Shown piece after piece: positions 1-14,415 of a stretch of DNA of 64,000 nucleotides. How positions within the stretch are numbered: position 1 is the stretch's first letter; each line of letters opens with the position of its first letter. This DNA comes from Drosophila pseudoobscura. Taxonomy: Eukaryota; Arthropoda; Insecta; Diptera; Drosophilidae. Under the pieces are notes generated by a model. It worked only from the letters and a program-made list of their open reading frames with translations, had not been told where the DNA came from and did not search any database. The DNA lies in assembly GCF_009870125.1 (NCBI RefSeq), contig NC_046683.1, positions 10,602,001 to 10,666,000 of the forward strand. Direction: 5' to 3'. Made by a program: the position numbers and the translations under genes.

Positions 1-2168
1 GTTGCTTGTTTTTGACAGTGTACTCGTATAGAGAACTGTCCATGCTGTACGTAAATCTATTTGGCACATTCATGCATAAAGTATTTAGTATCTTTGAGAT
101 ACCTTTTTAACCGCATGGCAACTACACAAACACACACACACACAGACACACAGACACACGCACCATGGGCAGCCAACCAAAATGCGCGGACACAGTGGTA
201 GCGAGGAGGGGCAACAGAATGCGGGGCCAGAGGAAAAGGCAGGAGGCAATCGCGGACCCAACGGCCGACACTTTCACTTGCAAATGTCTGTGCCTCTTTA
301 TGTGTGTGTATCTCTCCGTGGTGTGTGTGAGTGTGTGTGTGTGAGCACAAATAAATTAATTTCAAATGTAAACCCAGCGAGCACAAATACAATTTCAACA
401 ACAGACAAGAGCACACACACGAGCCCATGGATACATGAAAACCAAAATCAGGGAGATGTTGGCCAGAACTGAGAAAGGAATTGGATGGAGATGGTTACAT
501 ACGGCAATATCTATATAGACTGAAAGCAAAGATTCGCTAGTGATCGTAGCCGAAATCTGTTTTGACTTCTCCCATGGTGTTCGTTTCATTATAGGCGCTA
601 ACAAGAATCCCTATACTATTTATGTATGTTCGTTTTATCACATGGTTCCTTAAGTCTAAGCAGAACTGTCTGCAAATGTATAAGACTTGTGGAACAGATT
701 GATTTCATTGTCCGCGTAACATACCCATAAAAATGTTAGCAGCCATGGAAAAAGAAGATTTGTTCATGTTGATTTAAATAAATTAAAAATTATTTTGATG
801 TTAAGAAAATATCCTTAAATTCAAAAAGAGGCTTGATGAATGAGACGGGGGACTCATGTTCAGGAAAATCAACAATTGCTGATTGGTCTGCCGTAGGTGC
901 ACTGAGCATTACTCTGATCGTCAAAAAAATATAGGCCTTCGATTTTCGTAATTTAGCATCCCAGCTCCTATTAAGCTTTGAGTCAACTCAACAAAATTCC
1001 CCAAAAATTGCTGCGTTTGAGGCGTTTTTTGGGGTTTATTAAGAAGGGTGTGAAATACTAAGAATATCTATGTTGAACTTCACGTGTTATTATATAGCTG
1101 ATCTATGCTTTAGAGTACTCAGGAATCCACTAATCTCGTTTCTCATCTCTACCCAGTTGCAGAAATTCCAAAATTTTTGTAAGTTCTTTATCGAATACTA
1201 TTTAGTATTTCGATTTCAATAATACATAATTATAAGGTTGACTGAGACTCGTAATCGTCGATATAGAATCACAATTAGATTGAGTTTGGATGGCTCGGAG
1301 TTTACAGGGCATCTGAATCTGCCTCCTGGACAAGCTGTCGATCCGACATGATCCTACCAGCAGTTCATCGAATAAGCCTGAAGCTTCAGTTCCTTTCAAC
1401 CAACTGAAAATATCAACCAACTGTTAACCCTCTCGTATTCGAAATAACATATAAATAATATAAACATTCATTTGATACACTTGTGAAATGATTGACATTT
1501 CATTTAATCCGTACCTACAATTAATTGTACCAATTCTTCAATGCACTTATTCAGATAAACAAGAACTGCACTGATGCCATCAACCTTAGCGGATTCTAGA
1601 CTTTTGATTTTAATTTTTCATTACTAAAGCCATCAATCCATCAATTAATGAATAAATGTTCGTTTAATCCACCTTATGATTGATGGTTGTACCATTTTCA
1701 TGTTTGTTTGGATATAGATTTTGGTTTATTCTTAGTCCACCTCTATTCGATTTTCCCTTAAGATTGTCCCCAACAATTAGCTTTTTGGTCTTTATAATGT
1801 AAAATTTCAAAATTGCTCATACGCCATGTGGCATCCCACTAATGCACACATACATGGGCACACAGATCGATTAAAACATTATGGCGATAGAGAGCACTTG
1901 GCCCAAGCGGAAATTACGCAGCCCGCGAGGATTTTCCATTTCCCCTGACCACCCCCCTCCCTCTTTGCCCCCCATCCCAGCCAAAACGACGGATGGCACC
2001 TTGCCATCGTGGCCTGTGCCTCCCACCAAGAGCGTAGTTTCATAATGGTCGAGCAACATGAGCTGCCCCCACCAGACCCCCGACCCCCCGCATGCACACA
2101 CACACACGCGTTCACAACTCACAAAGGGATAATTTACGAAATTTGAATCTTAGAAATTGTTAAAAGCA

Positions 2169-2222
2169 TTTCTCTCTCTCTCTATTTCTATCTCTATCTC
2201 TCTCTCTCTCTCACTCTCTCTC
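2169..2222. repeat. (TC)n microsatellite
   Basis: Nearly pure CT dinucleotide run, interrupted by TATTTC and CACTC. On the minus strand it reads as a GAGA-rich tract. Confidence 0.85.
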
Positions 2223-4685
2223 GGTGGTTCTGCCTCTTTCTTTCTCTATGTGTGTGTATTAGTGTGTTCATGTGTGTGTGTGCGCATGTATTTGAAATTG
2301 CAAAATGTCTACCATGGACATTGAAAGTCAGCATCGCCAACGTCCGCCAAGGCTCTACCAGGACCCCACTCTCAGTCCCATTTCATACGAAAATTGAAGA
2401 AAATTCACACTGTGAGAAAGTTTTGTGTAGAAAGTACTCGTGATCTGTTTGCCCTCTTAAGAATCATTCAATCAAATTACGTAGAATTTTGCCATATGCA
2501 TCTCCAACAATACGCACTTTTAAATGAGGTCTTGCAATTTTCTCTATGTGTACATTTTGGTATCCGCCTCCCTCTCCTGTTGTCGTTCTTTCCCCCCACA
2601 TATGGCGTGGCTTCAACTTCAGACCATACACATACATCTTCGGCTCGACGTCCTTGCCCCAAACTCATTTGTATATCGTCCTCGTCCTGCTCTCAGTCGT
2701 GACTGACAGTTCCACAGCCTCTCCTCACCTCACCTCACCTCACCTCTCCTCCTTTCTTCGCCCACTCCCGAAGCCAATACACAAAATATGCATACGTAAC
2801 GGACAGTGGCGGATGGGAGCTGGTTGATGGGCAGATGGGCGGCTGGCAGGATGGGGCTATGGAGAGTGGTTGGTTTTTGGGTTGGACTTGAAAGTTGGAC
2901 AGACGATAGACGACGAACACACATTTGGCTTCCTGTGTATGTCTGTGCCCCATCCAACTCCTCCGTCCTTCGTCCTCCTTCGTCCTCCGGCATGGCATCC
3001 CATTCCTCCTTTTTTCGGGCCAACTGCTTCCTGAACTGTTTTGAATGTGTGACAGCCGCCTGCGACGTCCCCAGTTCTCCTTCCTCCTCTTTTTTGTTCC
3101 CACCTCCACATACACTGAGAATAATTGTGAATGTAATTGCTAGACTCGTATAAAGATAGCAAATTTCTTACAGACATTTGTGTAAAATATCCTAAAATCC
3201 TAGTTCTTAATGAAATTTGTTAATGTTTGTCACTTATTTATTTATTAGTGTTGCATTTAATTTTGGTTTAATTTGTTTGTAAGAAGACATGAGTAAATGA
3301 ATGAATAAAGAATACAACACTGCAGTTTGACACTCTTTTACTCTGTAATTCTATAAATAATTATGTTTGAGTTGATTTACCTTTTGTGGTATTCGATTGG
3401 GATATTGATACTTCGAATATTTGAATACATACGATGAATATGCATTGTATACTTTGTAGATTACAAACGGCTTACTTTTTACTATGGATACTATAAATGA
3501 ACGATATGAATAATATATATACTATTGTCTAGATGCAATTTGTACACTTATTGGGATACTTTTGAGCTTTGGTTTCTCTCAGTGCAGCTTCAGCTTACAA
3601 CACGCCTCCGCAACTAGCAGAGTGGATGGATGATGGAGGTGAGGTAGGTAAAGCTGCTGCTTCTTCCTCATCTGCTCCTGGTTCTGCTCCTGCTCCTTCT
3701 CCTGCTGCTGACTGTTGTTGCTGTTTTGCCCAGTTTTGGAAAATGTAAACTCATCATAAGTGGACCAGAGAGTGTATCTGCATCTATGTATGTCTGAGAG
3801 AGAAAGTGAGCGCCAGTGTGTGCGTGCGTGTGTGTGTGTGTGGTCCAAAAGGACCTTAAGCAGACATCGTTGACGTCGCTGTATCGATGGGAGGAGGGCA
3901 CAGGAGTAGAAAGTGGGCGGACATTATGCGTCGCAAGTGTTGTGAATGGACATCATGCCAGTTAAGGGGCGGAGATGGATGTTTAAAGGGGGGCACGCGC
4001 TCTGGGAGTGGGTTGCCAGTCGGTGGGTGGGTGGATGGTACAGGACGGGGCAGTGGGAGCACGAACGGATTTTACATTTTGCGTCTCTGCCGCTACTGTT
4101 GTGGCACGAGTACATATGCGTGTGTCTACATGTGTATGTGCCGAGAGCCAGGGCTGCCACAAGAGTTGTGGGAAAACTAAATGTTTTAGGAACTGGTAGA
4201 TGGAGGTTGATTAGATTATTTTATATATTTAAAAGTTATGTTGGGCTATAACCCACTTCCATTAGGCCACAATTGTGCTCATTTCTCATTCGCTGTGCCA
4301 ATTTCCCCTAAGTGATAGGACTTAGTTGATACGCATGACACGAACAGGAAGGTATTCCATAATTTTGACAATAACATAATGATCTATTCATGTTATGGCA
4401 CTGAAAACAGCTAAATCTTTCCAAATTGGTTGCGAATACGAACAAATGCTCGATCGTGGATACATTTTGGATGCCATTGAGGGAGATTTTTTTATAGGAA
4501 CTCACTCTTCGTGGAACTCTCAGAGCTGCCCTCGCCAGCTGGTTGCCTTCGGTGGTTGCTAGTTTCTTGCACACACACACGCACACGACAACGCACACAG
4601 AGTCGAAGTCTAAGCCGGACCAAGCACACACACACATACATGCTCGCATGTAGATCTGTGTGTGTCCAAGTGCACGTGGTGCGTG

Positions 4686-4712
4686 GTCGTCGTCGTCGTC
4701 GTCGTCGTCGTA
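4686..4712. repeat. (GTC)n trinucleotide repeat
   Basis: About nine uninterrupted GTC units. No credible reading frame uses it. Confidence 0.85.
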
Positions 4713-4832
4713 GTCTGGCATCAAAGCCAACCACCGGCCAAAGCTTCGGCTCTGCTGCTGCTTATGGTTCTGGTTCTTCGTCCTTCCTGCTGGCGTGTTT
4801 CCTTTTTTGCGTAATTTACGAGATTATTTCGC

Positions 4833-4878
4833 ACACACACACACACACACACACACTGAGACGTAGGCGGAGAATGCA

Positions 4879-4912
<34 letters not shown>
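4833..4912. repeat. Compound (AC)n and (GA)n microsatellite
   Basis: An AC run at about 4,833-4,856 is followed after about 27 bp by a GA run at about 4,884-4,912. Confidence 0.85.
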
Positions 4913-4915
<3 letters not shown>

Positions 4916-6639
4916 CATGGACACACAGCCACGCATAATGATGTTGGCTTGTCTTGGCCAGCACAGAAGGCGCCCGCTGGTCGGTGGCACAGTGGGTGGG
5001 GCTGATGGGTGGGTGGCTGGCTGGTTAGATGGGTTGCGTGGGAGCGGGTGGAAGTGGGTGGCTTGGTCTTGTCGTAGTTATTGCTTGCGGGCATTCATTT
5101 TAATTTTAAAACAACAGCAGAACGGGGCAAGGCCTAGAACACACAGCGCTTACAAATGGCAAACAATTTGAGACTCACTCAGGCACACACACACGCATGG
5201 CCACATGGGCACATAGATACACACCCACACATGGTTACAGTGAGGCCCGTTCAAGGGTTGCCAGGCCACGCGCTTTGGCATCTTCTCGGAAATACCTCTA
5301 GGAATCGAAATGAGGCGGTCAACTGAGCAAACCGAAACGCGAAATGAGATGAATGCAAAATTATAGTCATGCAAAATGGTAAAATTTTAGCAAATCGAAA
5401 GGGTTATCTGTATTCGTAGATTAAGAGGAAGGGAATGCTTAAGAGAACCTAAGGTAAAGGATTAACCAAATGGAATACTAAGTATATGAACCAGAAATGT
5501 TGTTAGAGGATAAGTTACGATACTGCATAGAGAAGATTCATAGCAATAGGAGAGGGAGATAAGAGAGGAAGGTTTATACGACGAAAGGGTCCTGTGTGCC
5601 TATATTTAGGGTTAGTAACGATTGAATTGGAACCAGATAGAATGGGATGGGTGATACACGATCAATAGGTTAAGCATTAGAATGAAGATAGATCCTAAAC
5701 TGGCCTGAAAAGCATGGAGAAATAAGAGAAGAAAACAATAAAATAGAATTCCCATTAGTTCTAGATAAAAGATTTACCTTTACCTTTAAGATGCAATAAG
5801 ATAATCATTATATTTCAAATGATCTCAGGATCAGGCAACTTTAAAATCTAGAACTTCAGTTCGAAACGGAAGCAAATCTGTGGAAACTTCCAAGGAAACA
5901 ACAGATGAGAAGCAATCATTTCTGCCGACATCTGAGACCTGAGATCTGTGACCGGAGTGGGAGTGGGAAAGTAGATGTGGATGGAGATGGTAGATGGAAG
6001 ATGGGTTGACCCGACCGTGCCTTGCTGTCTCAGCGCCATTCATCAACGGCCACCAACAATTGTATGGTCAAAAAGCGGGGGACCTCCTGACACTTCCAGC
6101 CCTGCCCCAAAGCTAGTGGCACTGTCGTTATGCCCTCCTCTTACCCTGCCCCATGTGGGTCCTGAACTCCTTTTGGCTGGACGCTTTCAGTGTCATTAGT
6201 TTTGAATAAGCCATAAATTAAAGATTAAAATATATGTTCATATAAATATATACGTAGTAAATCCCTTGCCTTTGCCATCACCCACCCACCCACCCCTTTG
6301 CCATCATTTCTGGTAATGGTCATGGCCGGAGCTGTAGAAGGGGTTTGGTGATTGTGGATTGAGGCATGGGGGATGGGGGCAAAGTGAAAGTGAAAGGGAA
6401 ACATAAGTCCAACAATGGCCTAAAGGCAGCCTATCGACATTGTATGATGGTGGCAGGGTGTGGGCGGTCGTGGTGGTTGGGGGTGGGGGGTTTTAGGTGG
6501 GTGGGAGGCAGGACAATGACGAAGGCGCTTAAACCACACACCAACCCCATCCCACATTACAGTTACCTTCTGCTCTCTAACATACACACACACACGTGTA
6601 GCAACCCCCAAAAAAGCATTGCAAAATTTGCATATGTGT

Positions 6640-6690
6640 GTCCACGTCCGTGTCCATGTCCATGTCCGTGTCCGTGTCCCTGTCCCTTTC
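6640..6690. repeat. Hexamer minisatellite, TCCRTG units
   Basis: About eight imperfect copies of a 6-bp unit (GTCCGT, GTCCAT and GTCCCT variants). Confidence 0.8.
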
Positions 6691-6884
6691 AGTTTGTCTG
6701 TGTGTGCCAAAAACTGCTGGCGTAGGTAAATTAGTTGGTCTATGTATGTGTGTGTGTTATCGAACACTCCTCCCCCGACCACTTACAGCCTCTGCCCATG
6801 CCAAAGTCCCTTTAAAACTGTAAGTTTATGCGTGTGTTTCTGTGTGTGGGTGGGGTGGAGGGCACAGCTTGGGCAGTTGTTGGA

Positions 6885-6886
<2 letters not shown>

Positions 6887-6925
<39 letters not shown>

Positions 6926-6964
6926 AAAGAGAGATAGAGAGATAGTGAGAGAGAGAGAGAGACA
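6887..6964. repeat. (CA)n followed by GA-rich tract
   Basis: About 17 CA units run directly into a GAGA tract interrupted by GATAGAGAGATAG. The GA half resembles the GA-rich core of Drosophila MSL recognition elements; that reading is inference. Confidence 0.85.
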
Positions 6965-7388
6965 TAGGCAAATATTCGCATGTTCTTCAGACGCATGCCC
7001 AACAAAGTATGCAACACAATTGTGCTAACTATGTTGCCTGCCTGCTTGATTTATGTAATGGGGGGGAGGAGCAGAGGTAAAGGGTTAGATGTTGGGACGA
7101 ACGAGCCGCAAAACAATGGCCAAGAAGAACATGGCAGCAACATGGGGAACATAGAAGATGCGACAACATTTTGGGGCATGGGAGCAACCCTTACAGCACC
7201 GCCCAACCCCCCTACCCCCTACCCCCTATTCGCAACTAAAACTACAAATGAATGCCCACCGAATGTGGGCGCACCCCCCGTGTGTGTCTACGCCCCCTAA
7301 AACCCTAAAACAGTTGGAAGCAGTGTTGTCTAAGCGAAAACATTTCGCTTTTCAGTTTTGATTATCAAAATAACTTAATTTATATGGC

Positions 7389-7390
7389 TA

Positions 7391-7424
<34 letters not shown>
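7389..7424. repeat. (TG)n microsatellite
   Basis: Uninterrupted TG run. Confidence 0.9.
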
Positions 7425-7427
<3 letters not shown>

Positions 7428-8597
7428 TGTGTCTCTCTCTGTGTATGTGCTGCTACTAAATGGCAGCTTAAGTGACGCAAATGTAGCATTTGCCAGCTTT
7501 ATAGCCAATGGCCCTTTTCGGGGCAGCAGCAGGATGACGGATAAAGGATGAAGGCATCAAGCAAAACTTTTTTCTTCCTCTAAACATTTTCGCACTTTTG
7601 ATTGTCTACCACTCCCACTCTCTCCAACTCTCTCCCACTTCACACATCACTCTTTGATTGCCCCGTTGCTCAAACAATAACCATAACTGTTCGGAAGGAA
7701 TTGCCCAACTTTTCCCGTTGATGGTTGTCACAATTTATTCGAGAATTCACTCCATGTAGTGCCGGGGGGATTGGAAACTATGGGAGGGCGGCAGTTGTAA
7801 CCGTGCCACCGCATTCGATATGATAAATGGTCTAAAATATTGACGGAAATAAAGCAGATGGGCGATCTGTATGGAGAAATCCATTGGATTTCTCTATGAA
7901 TTGGTTTAACGACTGTTACAAGAGCGAAATGACTGATATTTCGCCCTTTCAAGGTTTTAATCTGCATCTTTACCTGGTTAGAAGAATCTATCCTTTCAGA
8001 GAGAGCTTTTACTTAAGATCTTGGACAAGTCGTGGGTCACACTTTTCTGTAGAATGATATACGATCTAAAGATCCATTAATCAATTAAAAGATTTGATTA
8101 TACATATAAATAGATAGTCCAGTGAACAGATGCTATAGATACTTTTGGCAAGAGATACGTATGTCTTGTACGTAGAGACTTATATTTGTATGCCTTGCGA
8201 TCACTAATTTGATCACTGGATTTGATAAAAAATGATATCTCGTATCGAAATTATCCTAAAATAAAGTGTACTTTGCTCTTGAATCTCCTGACCCCAAAAT
8301 GGGATGGGAGGCGGAGGGCACTGATTTCTTTGGGGCTTCTCAAGACAGGCAAAAGTATGCCCGGCCTTAGAGGCTCTTCTGCTTTTTGGGCTCTAAGTAC
8401 CTGCGTACAAATATTTTAAGAGGCAGGCCCACCAGGTCCAATTAAACATAATTGCCGACCTCCCACATCGGCTAACCCTCTGGAAAAAAGCAGCGAGAAA
8501 AAAGTTCGAAAAGAAGGAAAAGAAAAGAACAAACAAAAAAAAAGTTGAGCGAAATGATGATGCCCCAAAAGTGAAGGCTGCGATTACGCACTGCTCC

Positions 8598-8670
8598 TCG
8601 TGCTCCTGGTTGTTTGCTCCTGCCCCTGCTCCTGCTCCTGCCCCCGCCCCTGCCCCTGCTCCTTGGTCCA
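8598..8670. repeat. CTCCTG/CCCCTG hexamer repeat
   Basis: Imperfect tandem copies of a pyrimidine-rich hexamer. Reading frames across it encode only repetitive peptides. Confidence 0.75.
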
Positions 8671-10827
8671 GTACATAATGGAGAGGCCAGACCCTCGGAC
8701 TGTGCCCGCATTGGGGGTGGTGTGTGGCAGGGAAGGGTTGGTGTTGGTCCAGTCAAACTGGGTAAATGAAAATTGGCATTTATATAAATTCAAAATGCAA
8801 AGTGAGATGCCAAAGAAAAAAGGAAAATAATAAGAGGGAAAGTGAAAAAAAAGAACGCGTCCGGGTGTCCGGGAGTCCGGCAGTCCCCAGGAGGGTGGTA
8901 GTCTGGGAGGGTGGGAGAAGTGGTATATAAGTATGTAACGAGTGTCAGATGTAATGCGATGGAGCCAGAGAGCCCATTAAGATAATCAATCTCATCAATA
9001 GAAGGACAAACCATCAAGGAGGCGGGGTAGGCCAACAAGGAACTCCATCTATAGCGACACCAGTCCAGATCTAAACCTCCTTTTTGGTCTCAATTATGAA
9101 GAAGAAGGCTTTGTCTTTCTAAACCAATCCCATTCCAATTGATAGAATATTTCCCTAGAACTATGGGTATACAAATATCATCAAAAACGTGATTCAAAAG
9201 TCACCTTAAGTATTCTACAGCCAATATCCATCATAGGCATTGGCATTTCTCAAATATATTCTGAGATACTGAAACTCTCATCCCAACTATCATGGGTAAG
9301 AAAATATTCAAAACCTCATGATTGAAGTGGTGGTCACCGTTTTCGTTTTGAAAATTGTCCTCAGGCTTAATAAATATTTAGTTTTTATATCCATAGTCCC
9401 CAAAGATGCCCTAAGAAGATTTTTTTGAATGGTTTCAGGGGAGATATTTATTTGATAATTATTCAGATTCATTTGGTAGCTGCCAGAGAGCTGAGTTTCT
9501 TATTTTAATCGATGGTTGTATCATTTAAAAGAAGGCTTCAGCGTTTCCACTTGAAAGGGCAGTGAGGGTATATGGTGGGGCCCTCCCACGTTGAGATCTG
9601 CTTTTGTTTCTATCTCTAGGACGAGTATTAGGTGTCTAGAGCTCCAAAAGTTAGTTGATTCTGATTCCGTCTGTAGTAATTTCAAATATATCCATACTCT
9701 CCATACTCCATACTCTTTACAAGTTCTTTGGCTTGGAGTATTGTGGCTTTGGTCTTCTATAGTTTTCCATTTGATATTCTCTCCCTCTCTGTCGCTCTTT
9801 GCCCCTCTCATGTATTTACTTACTTTCTATTTTCCCCCACTCTGGGTTTTCCACCCCTTTACTTGTGTTGTCCAAAAAAAAAAGGGTCCTTCGGCCTGCG
9901 TCCTGAGCTTTCGTTTTTTATTTACTCGCCTCGGAGCGTGCACTTTATGTCCGAACGAAGGGAATTTCACCATTTTTTCGCCTCCTTTTTTTTCACTCAG
10001 CATATATTCGCAAGCATTTTTTTTTTCTCTCTTTCAGCCTCTGCTTTCTCTTGTTCTTCTGCCTCTTCTTTGACGGCTTCTTCTTCTGCGCTTTCGCCTC
10101 CTTTTTGGTCTTGGGCACTCTTCTTTTTTTTCTGTGTTTAAATTAGAACTTTGTTCGTGCTTTGAATTTTTAAGTTATAAACTCAAGGGGGTATTCCCCC
10201 AACCCCCGAACCACTCTTTTCTCTTTTACACTGTTTACCCCAGGCCCCCTGTTCGCCCCCCTCCCATCCACTCTTGCACAGTTTTCCTTTCGCTGACCTC
10301 CCCTTTCGCTCGTCCTTCCATTCCTGATTCTTCTTTTTGGCCAGCACACAAAAAAGTGAAAGAAAATGCCCGACTAAAGGGGGAAAATGAGTTTTTTTTT
10401 TGTTGGCCAAAGGAAGAAAAAAGTGTTCGTGATGGAGAAGGGTTGGGGAGGGGTGGGCGAAGTAAAAGTGTGGAGGGAGCGATTGGTAGGCAGCAACGAA
10501 AGTGGGAGCCCAGGGAACAGAAGGAGTAGTAGAGTCACGGGGCAGGAGCCGCCCGGAGCAGCCGTTGATACATTGGGTCCACTCTAAATGCCCCACTGCG
10601 GCCGCCCCAAACAGCTGCTGCTGCCCTCTATGTCAGTCGCTCCACCTACTTCACCTACTCCACCTCCTCCCCCTGTGGGCCTTGCCCTCCCAGAGCTTCA
10701 GCTCCTTGGGGTTATTATCAAATTGAATAGAAATAAATGCGACTTCATGTGAGTTTAAATTTTGGCCAAGGGGGCCAGGATTCCAGGAAGGGATGGCCAG
10801 AATACATACATATATCAGGAGCCAGGA

Positions 10828-10845
10828 GGGGGGGGGGGGGGGGGG
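10828..10845. repeat. Poly-G tract (18 G)
   Basis: Homopolymer of 18 G on the plus strand. Its exact length is prone to sequencing and assembly error. Confidence 0.9.
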
Positions 10846-12084
10846 TCGGCTAGTGCTGGCATTACGAAACTTGTTGCCACCACCAGGGCTGGCTCTAACG
10901 AGCCCTGCAAATGTCGAGGGACCGAGGCCACAGAACTGGACAGAGGATGGCACATCGCCTGGGGCCTGTGCCAGAATCGCCTATAGAATCAATACAAAAC
11001 TATTCCAAACCGTATCCATGTCTCATCATCAACCATTCTGTCTTCTGCCTTTTGCTTCAAGCTGAATGAATGCAAATCAACTAAGTATCAGATCTGCAAT
11101 CGAGGTGGCTTACGAAAACGATTGAGTTCACTGGCATCTGGAATATCATATCAAAAAATGTCCGTAAAGGAATGAATTAATTGAATTGTGGTTGGATTAA
11201 CATATTTATCAACTAATTTATCTGCAAGTCGAGCTGATTTTCTTAATCGTCCTTCCATATCTTTAGCAGAAGAGCATTCAGGACTTACGCAGAGCACTCT
11301 GGAAGGCCACCCTGCTCTCCATTGAGCACTTTTACTGGTAGAGTGATTCGTTTCATCAAGCCGATTCATAGAAGATCTGCACAAGAACCTATTGGAAATC
11401 GTTTTTCCTGGTCCTAATAGACGGGAGGCCCCAGGAGGGTGTCCCCACAGAAGGATTCGAGCTCCCAATAAAATGATTCTCTTCTTTTCTGTGGCGTATT
11501 TTTAAATGCAACATTTGAAAACCAAATCCTCTGCCCATTTTGTATATATTGCTTTACATATTCCCATTTTTGCACACATGATTTGGTATCTCTTTTGGCA
11601 GATCGTTTTCCATAGCTTCATTTAAATATTTGTTTTTCTAATCGTTTATCGGCAATGCACATATTCTCATATTGGATTCCGTTTTTGAATAGGTTATGGC
11701 CTTTAAAATGCTACTATATCGTCCATATCCTTGCTCTTGTTGCTTAAAATTCTCAATTCCCCCAAAAATAGTTGGAAACTGTTAGCGATGCGCTTCAAAG
11801 GCGACCTATCAACGATTATCTCTATCTTCTGAACTTCTAAAACTCTTGGTGAAACTCTTAAGAACTTAGGCTTAGGACCCCGCTGGCTCCTTCTCCTGGC
11901 CCTCCATCTATCCATCTATTCATTTGCGGAAAAGTTTTGTCAACTACTACGAGTATTTTCACATCAAAGCTCACATCAAATTAAAGTAATGAAAGATTCA
12001 TACAATTTACCCATTCTCCAGTCATTTTACAGTCCAAGGAGTCCAAAGCGGACATCGGACACATGGCCGGGAAAGGGGTAACTG

Positions 12085-12120
12085 GAAAAACCGGACATTA
12101 GGACATTAGGACATTAGGGT
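12085..12120. repeat. Short tandem repeat, GGACATTA units
   Basis: Three or more adjacent copies of a unit of about 10 bp, ending in TTAGGGTAAAGGGG. Confidence 0.75.
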
Positions 12121-14331
12121 AAAGGGGTATACCATCCACCCCCAACATTACCCCCAGCCCAGTATCCCTTTCCTCCTGCTTCGCTGCTGCTGCTGCCAAA
12201 ATATTAGACAAAAAGAGAAAAATGTAAAAAATTACATTAATGTAATTTCTTTGTGAGTGCCAGCCCGGCCCCCCCTACCCACATCCCGGCAACCCCCTAC
12301 CATCCCTTGGCCAGTTAGCTATCGGGCCAACCCTTGGTTATTAAAATTTTTCCTTTTAAAAATAAATGAAAACTAAATAGAAAACTGAGAGAGACGAAAA
12401 AGCGAAAGCAAAAGCGAAAAACCGAATAGACCAAAGGCCAAGAAAGGGGAGGACAAAAATTTGATTTTACCCCCATTTCACTCATTTCGGCGTTTTTTAT
12501 CCCCTTTCTCTCCCTCTCCCTCTCTCTGGCCATCTCTCTCCCCCCCCCCCTATCCGCATAGATTTCTCTCGTCCTCTGGCGAAACTTTTTAACCCTTTTG
12601 TTTAATTAAAAAACACAGAAAACGAACGCCAAAAAAAAAAGAAGAGAAATCGGGAAAACGCGAGAGGAAAACCCTTGGAGATGTAGAAGAAGACGATGAA
12701 TGCCGCCGAAGAGCAAGATGTGGCAGGACATGGCCGGCAAGGGGCAGAGCAGGACAGCTGGCGCAGAATTTTAAAATGCTTTTCAATACAAAAAAAAAAC
12801 AAAAAAAAAAAAGAAACACAAAACAGTAGAGAAGAATGAACCCAAAAAAAAAGTACATAAATTTCGACAGCCGTTGTCCCAAAAAGGGGTAAGCCAGGGG
12901 CCCGGAAGGAGGCAGGGGCCGGGGTTGTTGCGGGAAAACCAAAGAAAAAGTAAAGTAATTATTTTGCATTTGCGTAGATAAAATTAACGATGATGCGCCG
13001 ATGCCCAGAACAACAAAAAAAACGAAGGAAACGGGAAAGAATAAGGGAAAAATCATTCGTGGGCAAAAGGAAGCCAGTCCAGTGCGACAGACACAGAGGA
13101 CAAAGGACCAGTAGCAGAACCAGAGCCAGAGGCAGGAGGAGGCCAGTGACAATGCGGTAAGCCTATGGCCGCCCACCACCCACCCACCCCCCAGCTGCCC
13201 CCCACCTACCCCATCATGGGCGTCACTAACCCCATCATTATGCCAATTCAGCTGTCAAAACTTTGTGCGTATTTTAATTTTTCTTCGCGTTTCTCGTTTT
13301 TTTGCCTCCTCAGTTTTTCTCTCGCCTTCTTTTAACACCCTTTAAAAGGGGTACTTTGGACTTTGAGCAGATATTTGTAAGACCCAGGATTATATTCATA
13401 TATATTTTGTTCTTCTGTCTTTTTCTATTCCTGAAGATGAAAGAAAAACCAAACAAAATTGGTACAGAAACAGTGTCCTTAATGGATCGTATTTTTAAGA
13501 AAAAGGAGTACTAGTACATCGGACAGTGTATCTGAGGCCTCGGTCTCCGGTGCAACATTTTCTTGAAGTTGGAATATTTTCCTTCTTTTTTTTTCTTGGT
13601 ATTTGTCGCGTTTTATGGCCTGTAAGCATTTTGGGGTTGTGGAGGTGTGGCATTGGGATGGGAGTGTATGTGGGTGTGGGTGTGGGTTGGGTTGGGTTGG
13701 GTTTTGGGGGGTGGTGCTGCTGCTCCCCTTAAGTGCGTTGGCTTGATTTTCGTTGCTGTGATTTTCCTTTGGACGGCCGTCATTTGAATATGCATGAGAC
13801 GGGGCTCTGTCCGTCCCAAAACTCAAACCCGAAGCCGGCTGTTCGGTAGAGAGCAGGGCTTTGATGGATGACACGTGCGTAGATGGACAAGGGAAAGGCA
13901 GGGATTTGGGAACGCAGAATGCGATCATTAGGCTTCCAAAATGACTTTTTGCTACAAAAATAAACGTTACAGGACAATCTTTTGGAGTGCACTGAACTAT
14001 AAGATACAGCATTGAGTGGTTTATTAAAAGTTTTAAGTATTAGGTACTCAGAAATCAATAGATCAGTAAATATCATACAAAGTTATAGATTTGCCGCTGA
14101 AACCCATTCATCTAGCATTTTATTTTGATTTAAAATATTTCCCAATGGGCAAAACAATTAATCCCTTTGGGAAACTATAAAAGAAAGACATTTGGGAGCA
14201 CACAGAATACATTAAGAATCATATCTTTGTTGTTAAAATTACCATAAACACCACCAAAATATCAGAAGCTTGAAGAAAATCTTCGAAAAACATCGTCAGG
14301 GGATTATTTGTAATCCGATTGTGGGAAACGG

Positions 14332-14415
14332 GCTCTACAATGCGAACAGTGGAAAAATGTGGATACGGCTCGGTGATCGATCTCTCGAATAGGAACCTCT
14401 TGAGCCTGGGCCCTG
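14332..14415 (+). repeat. Dispersed 84-bp direct repeat, copy 1
   Basis: Starts GCTCTACAA and ends TGAGCCTGGGCCCTG. It matches 17,509-17,592 with few substitutions. The flanks differ, so this looks like a fragment of an interspersed repeat rather than a local tandem duplication. Confidence 0.8.

Noticed and set aside
9591..10141. Overlapping plus-strand frames of 137-160 codons
   Set aside because: Two frames of the same pyrimidine-rich stretch are both open, which reflects composition rather than coding.
11151..11468. 105-codon minus-strand frame
   Set aside because: Begins without a convincing ATG, has no recognisable domain, and no splice or promoter support.
12589..13179. 196-codon minus-strand frame
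   Set aside because: Phenylalanine/serine-rich translation of an A-rich tract, with no protein-like organisation.
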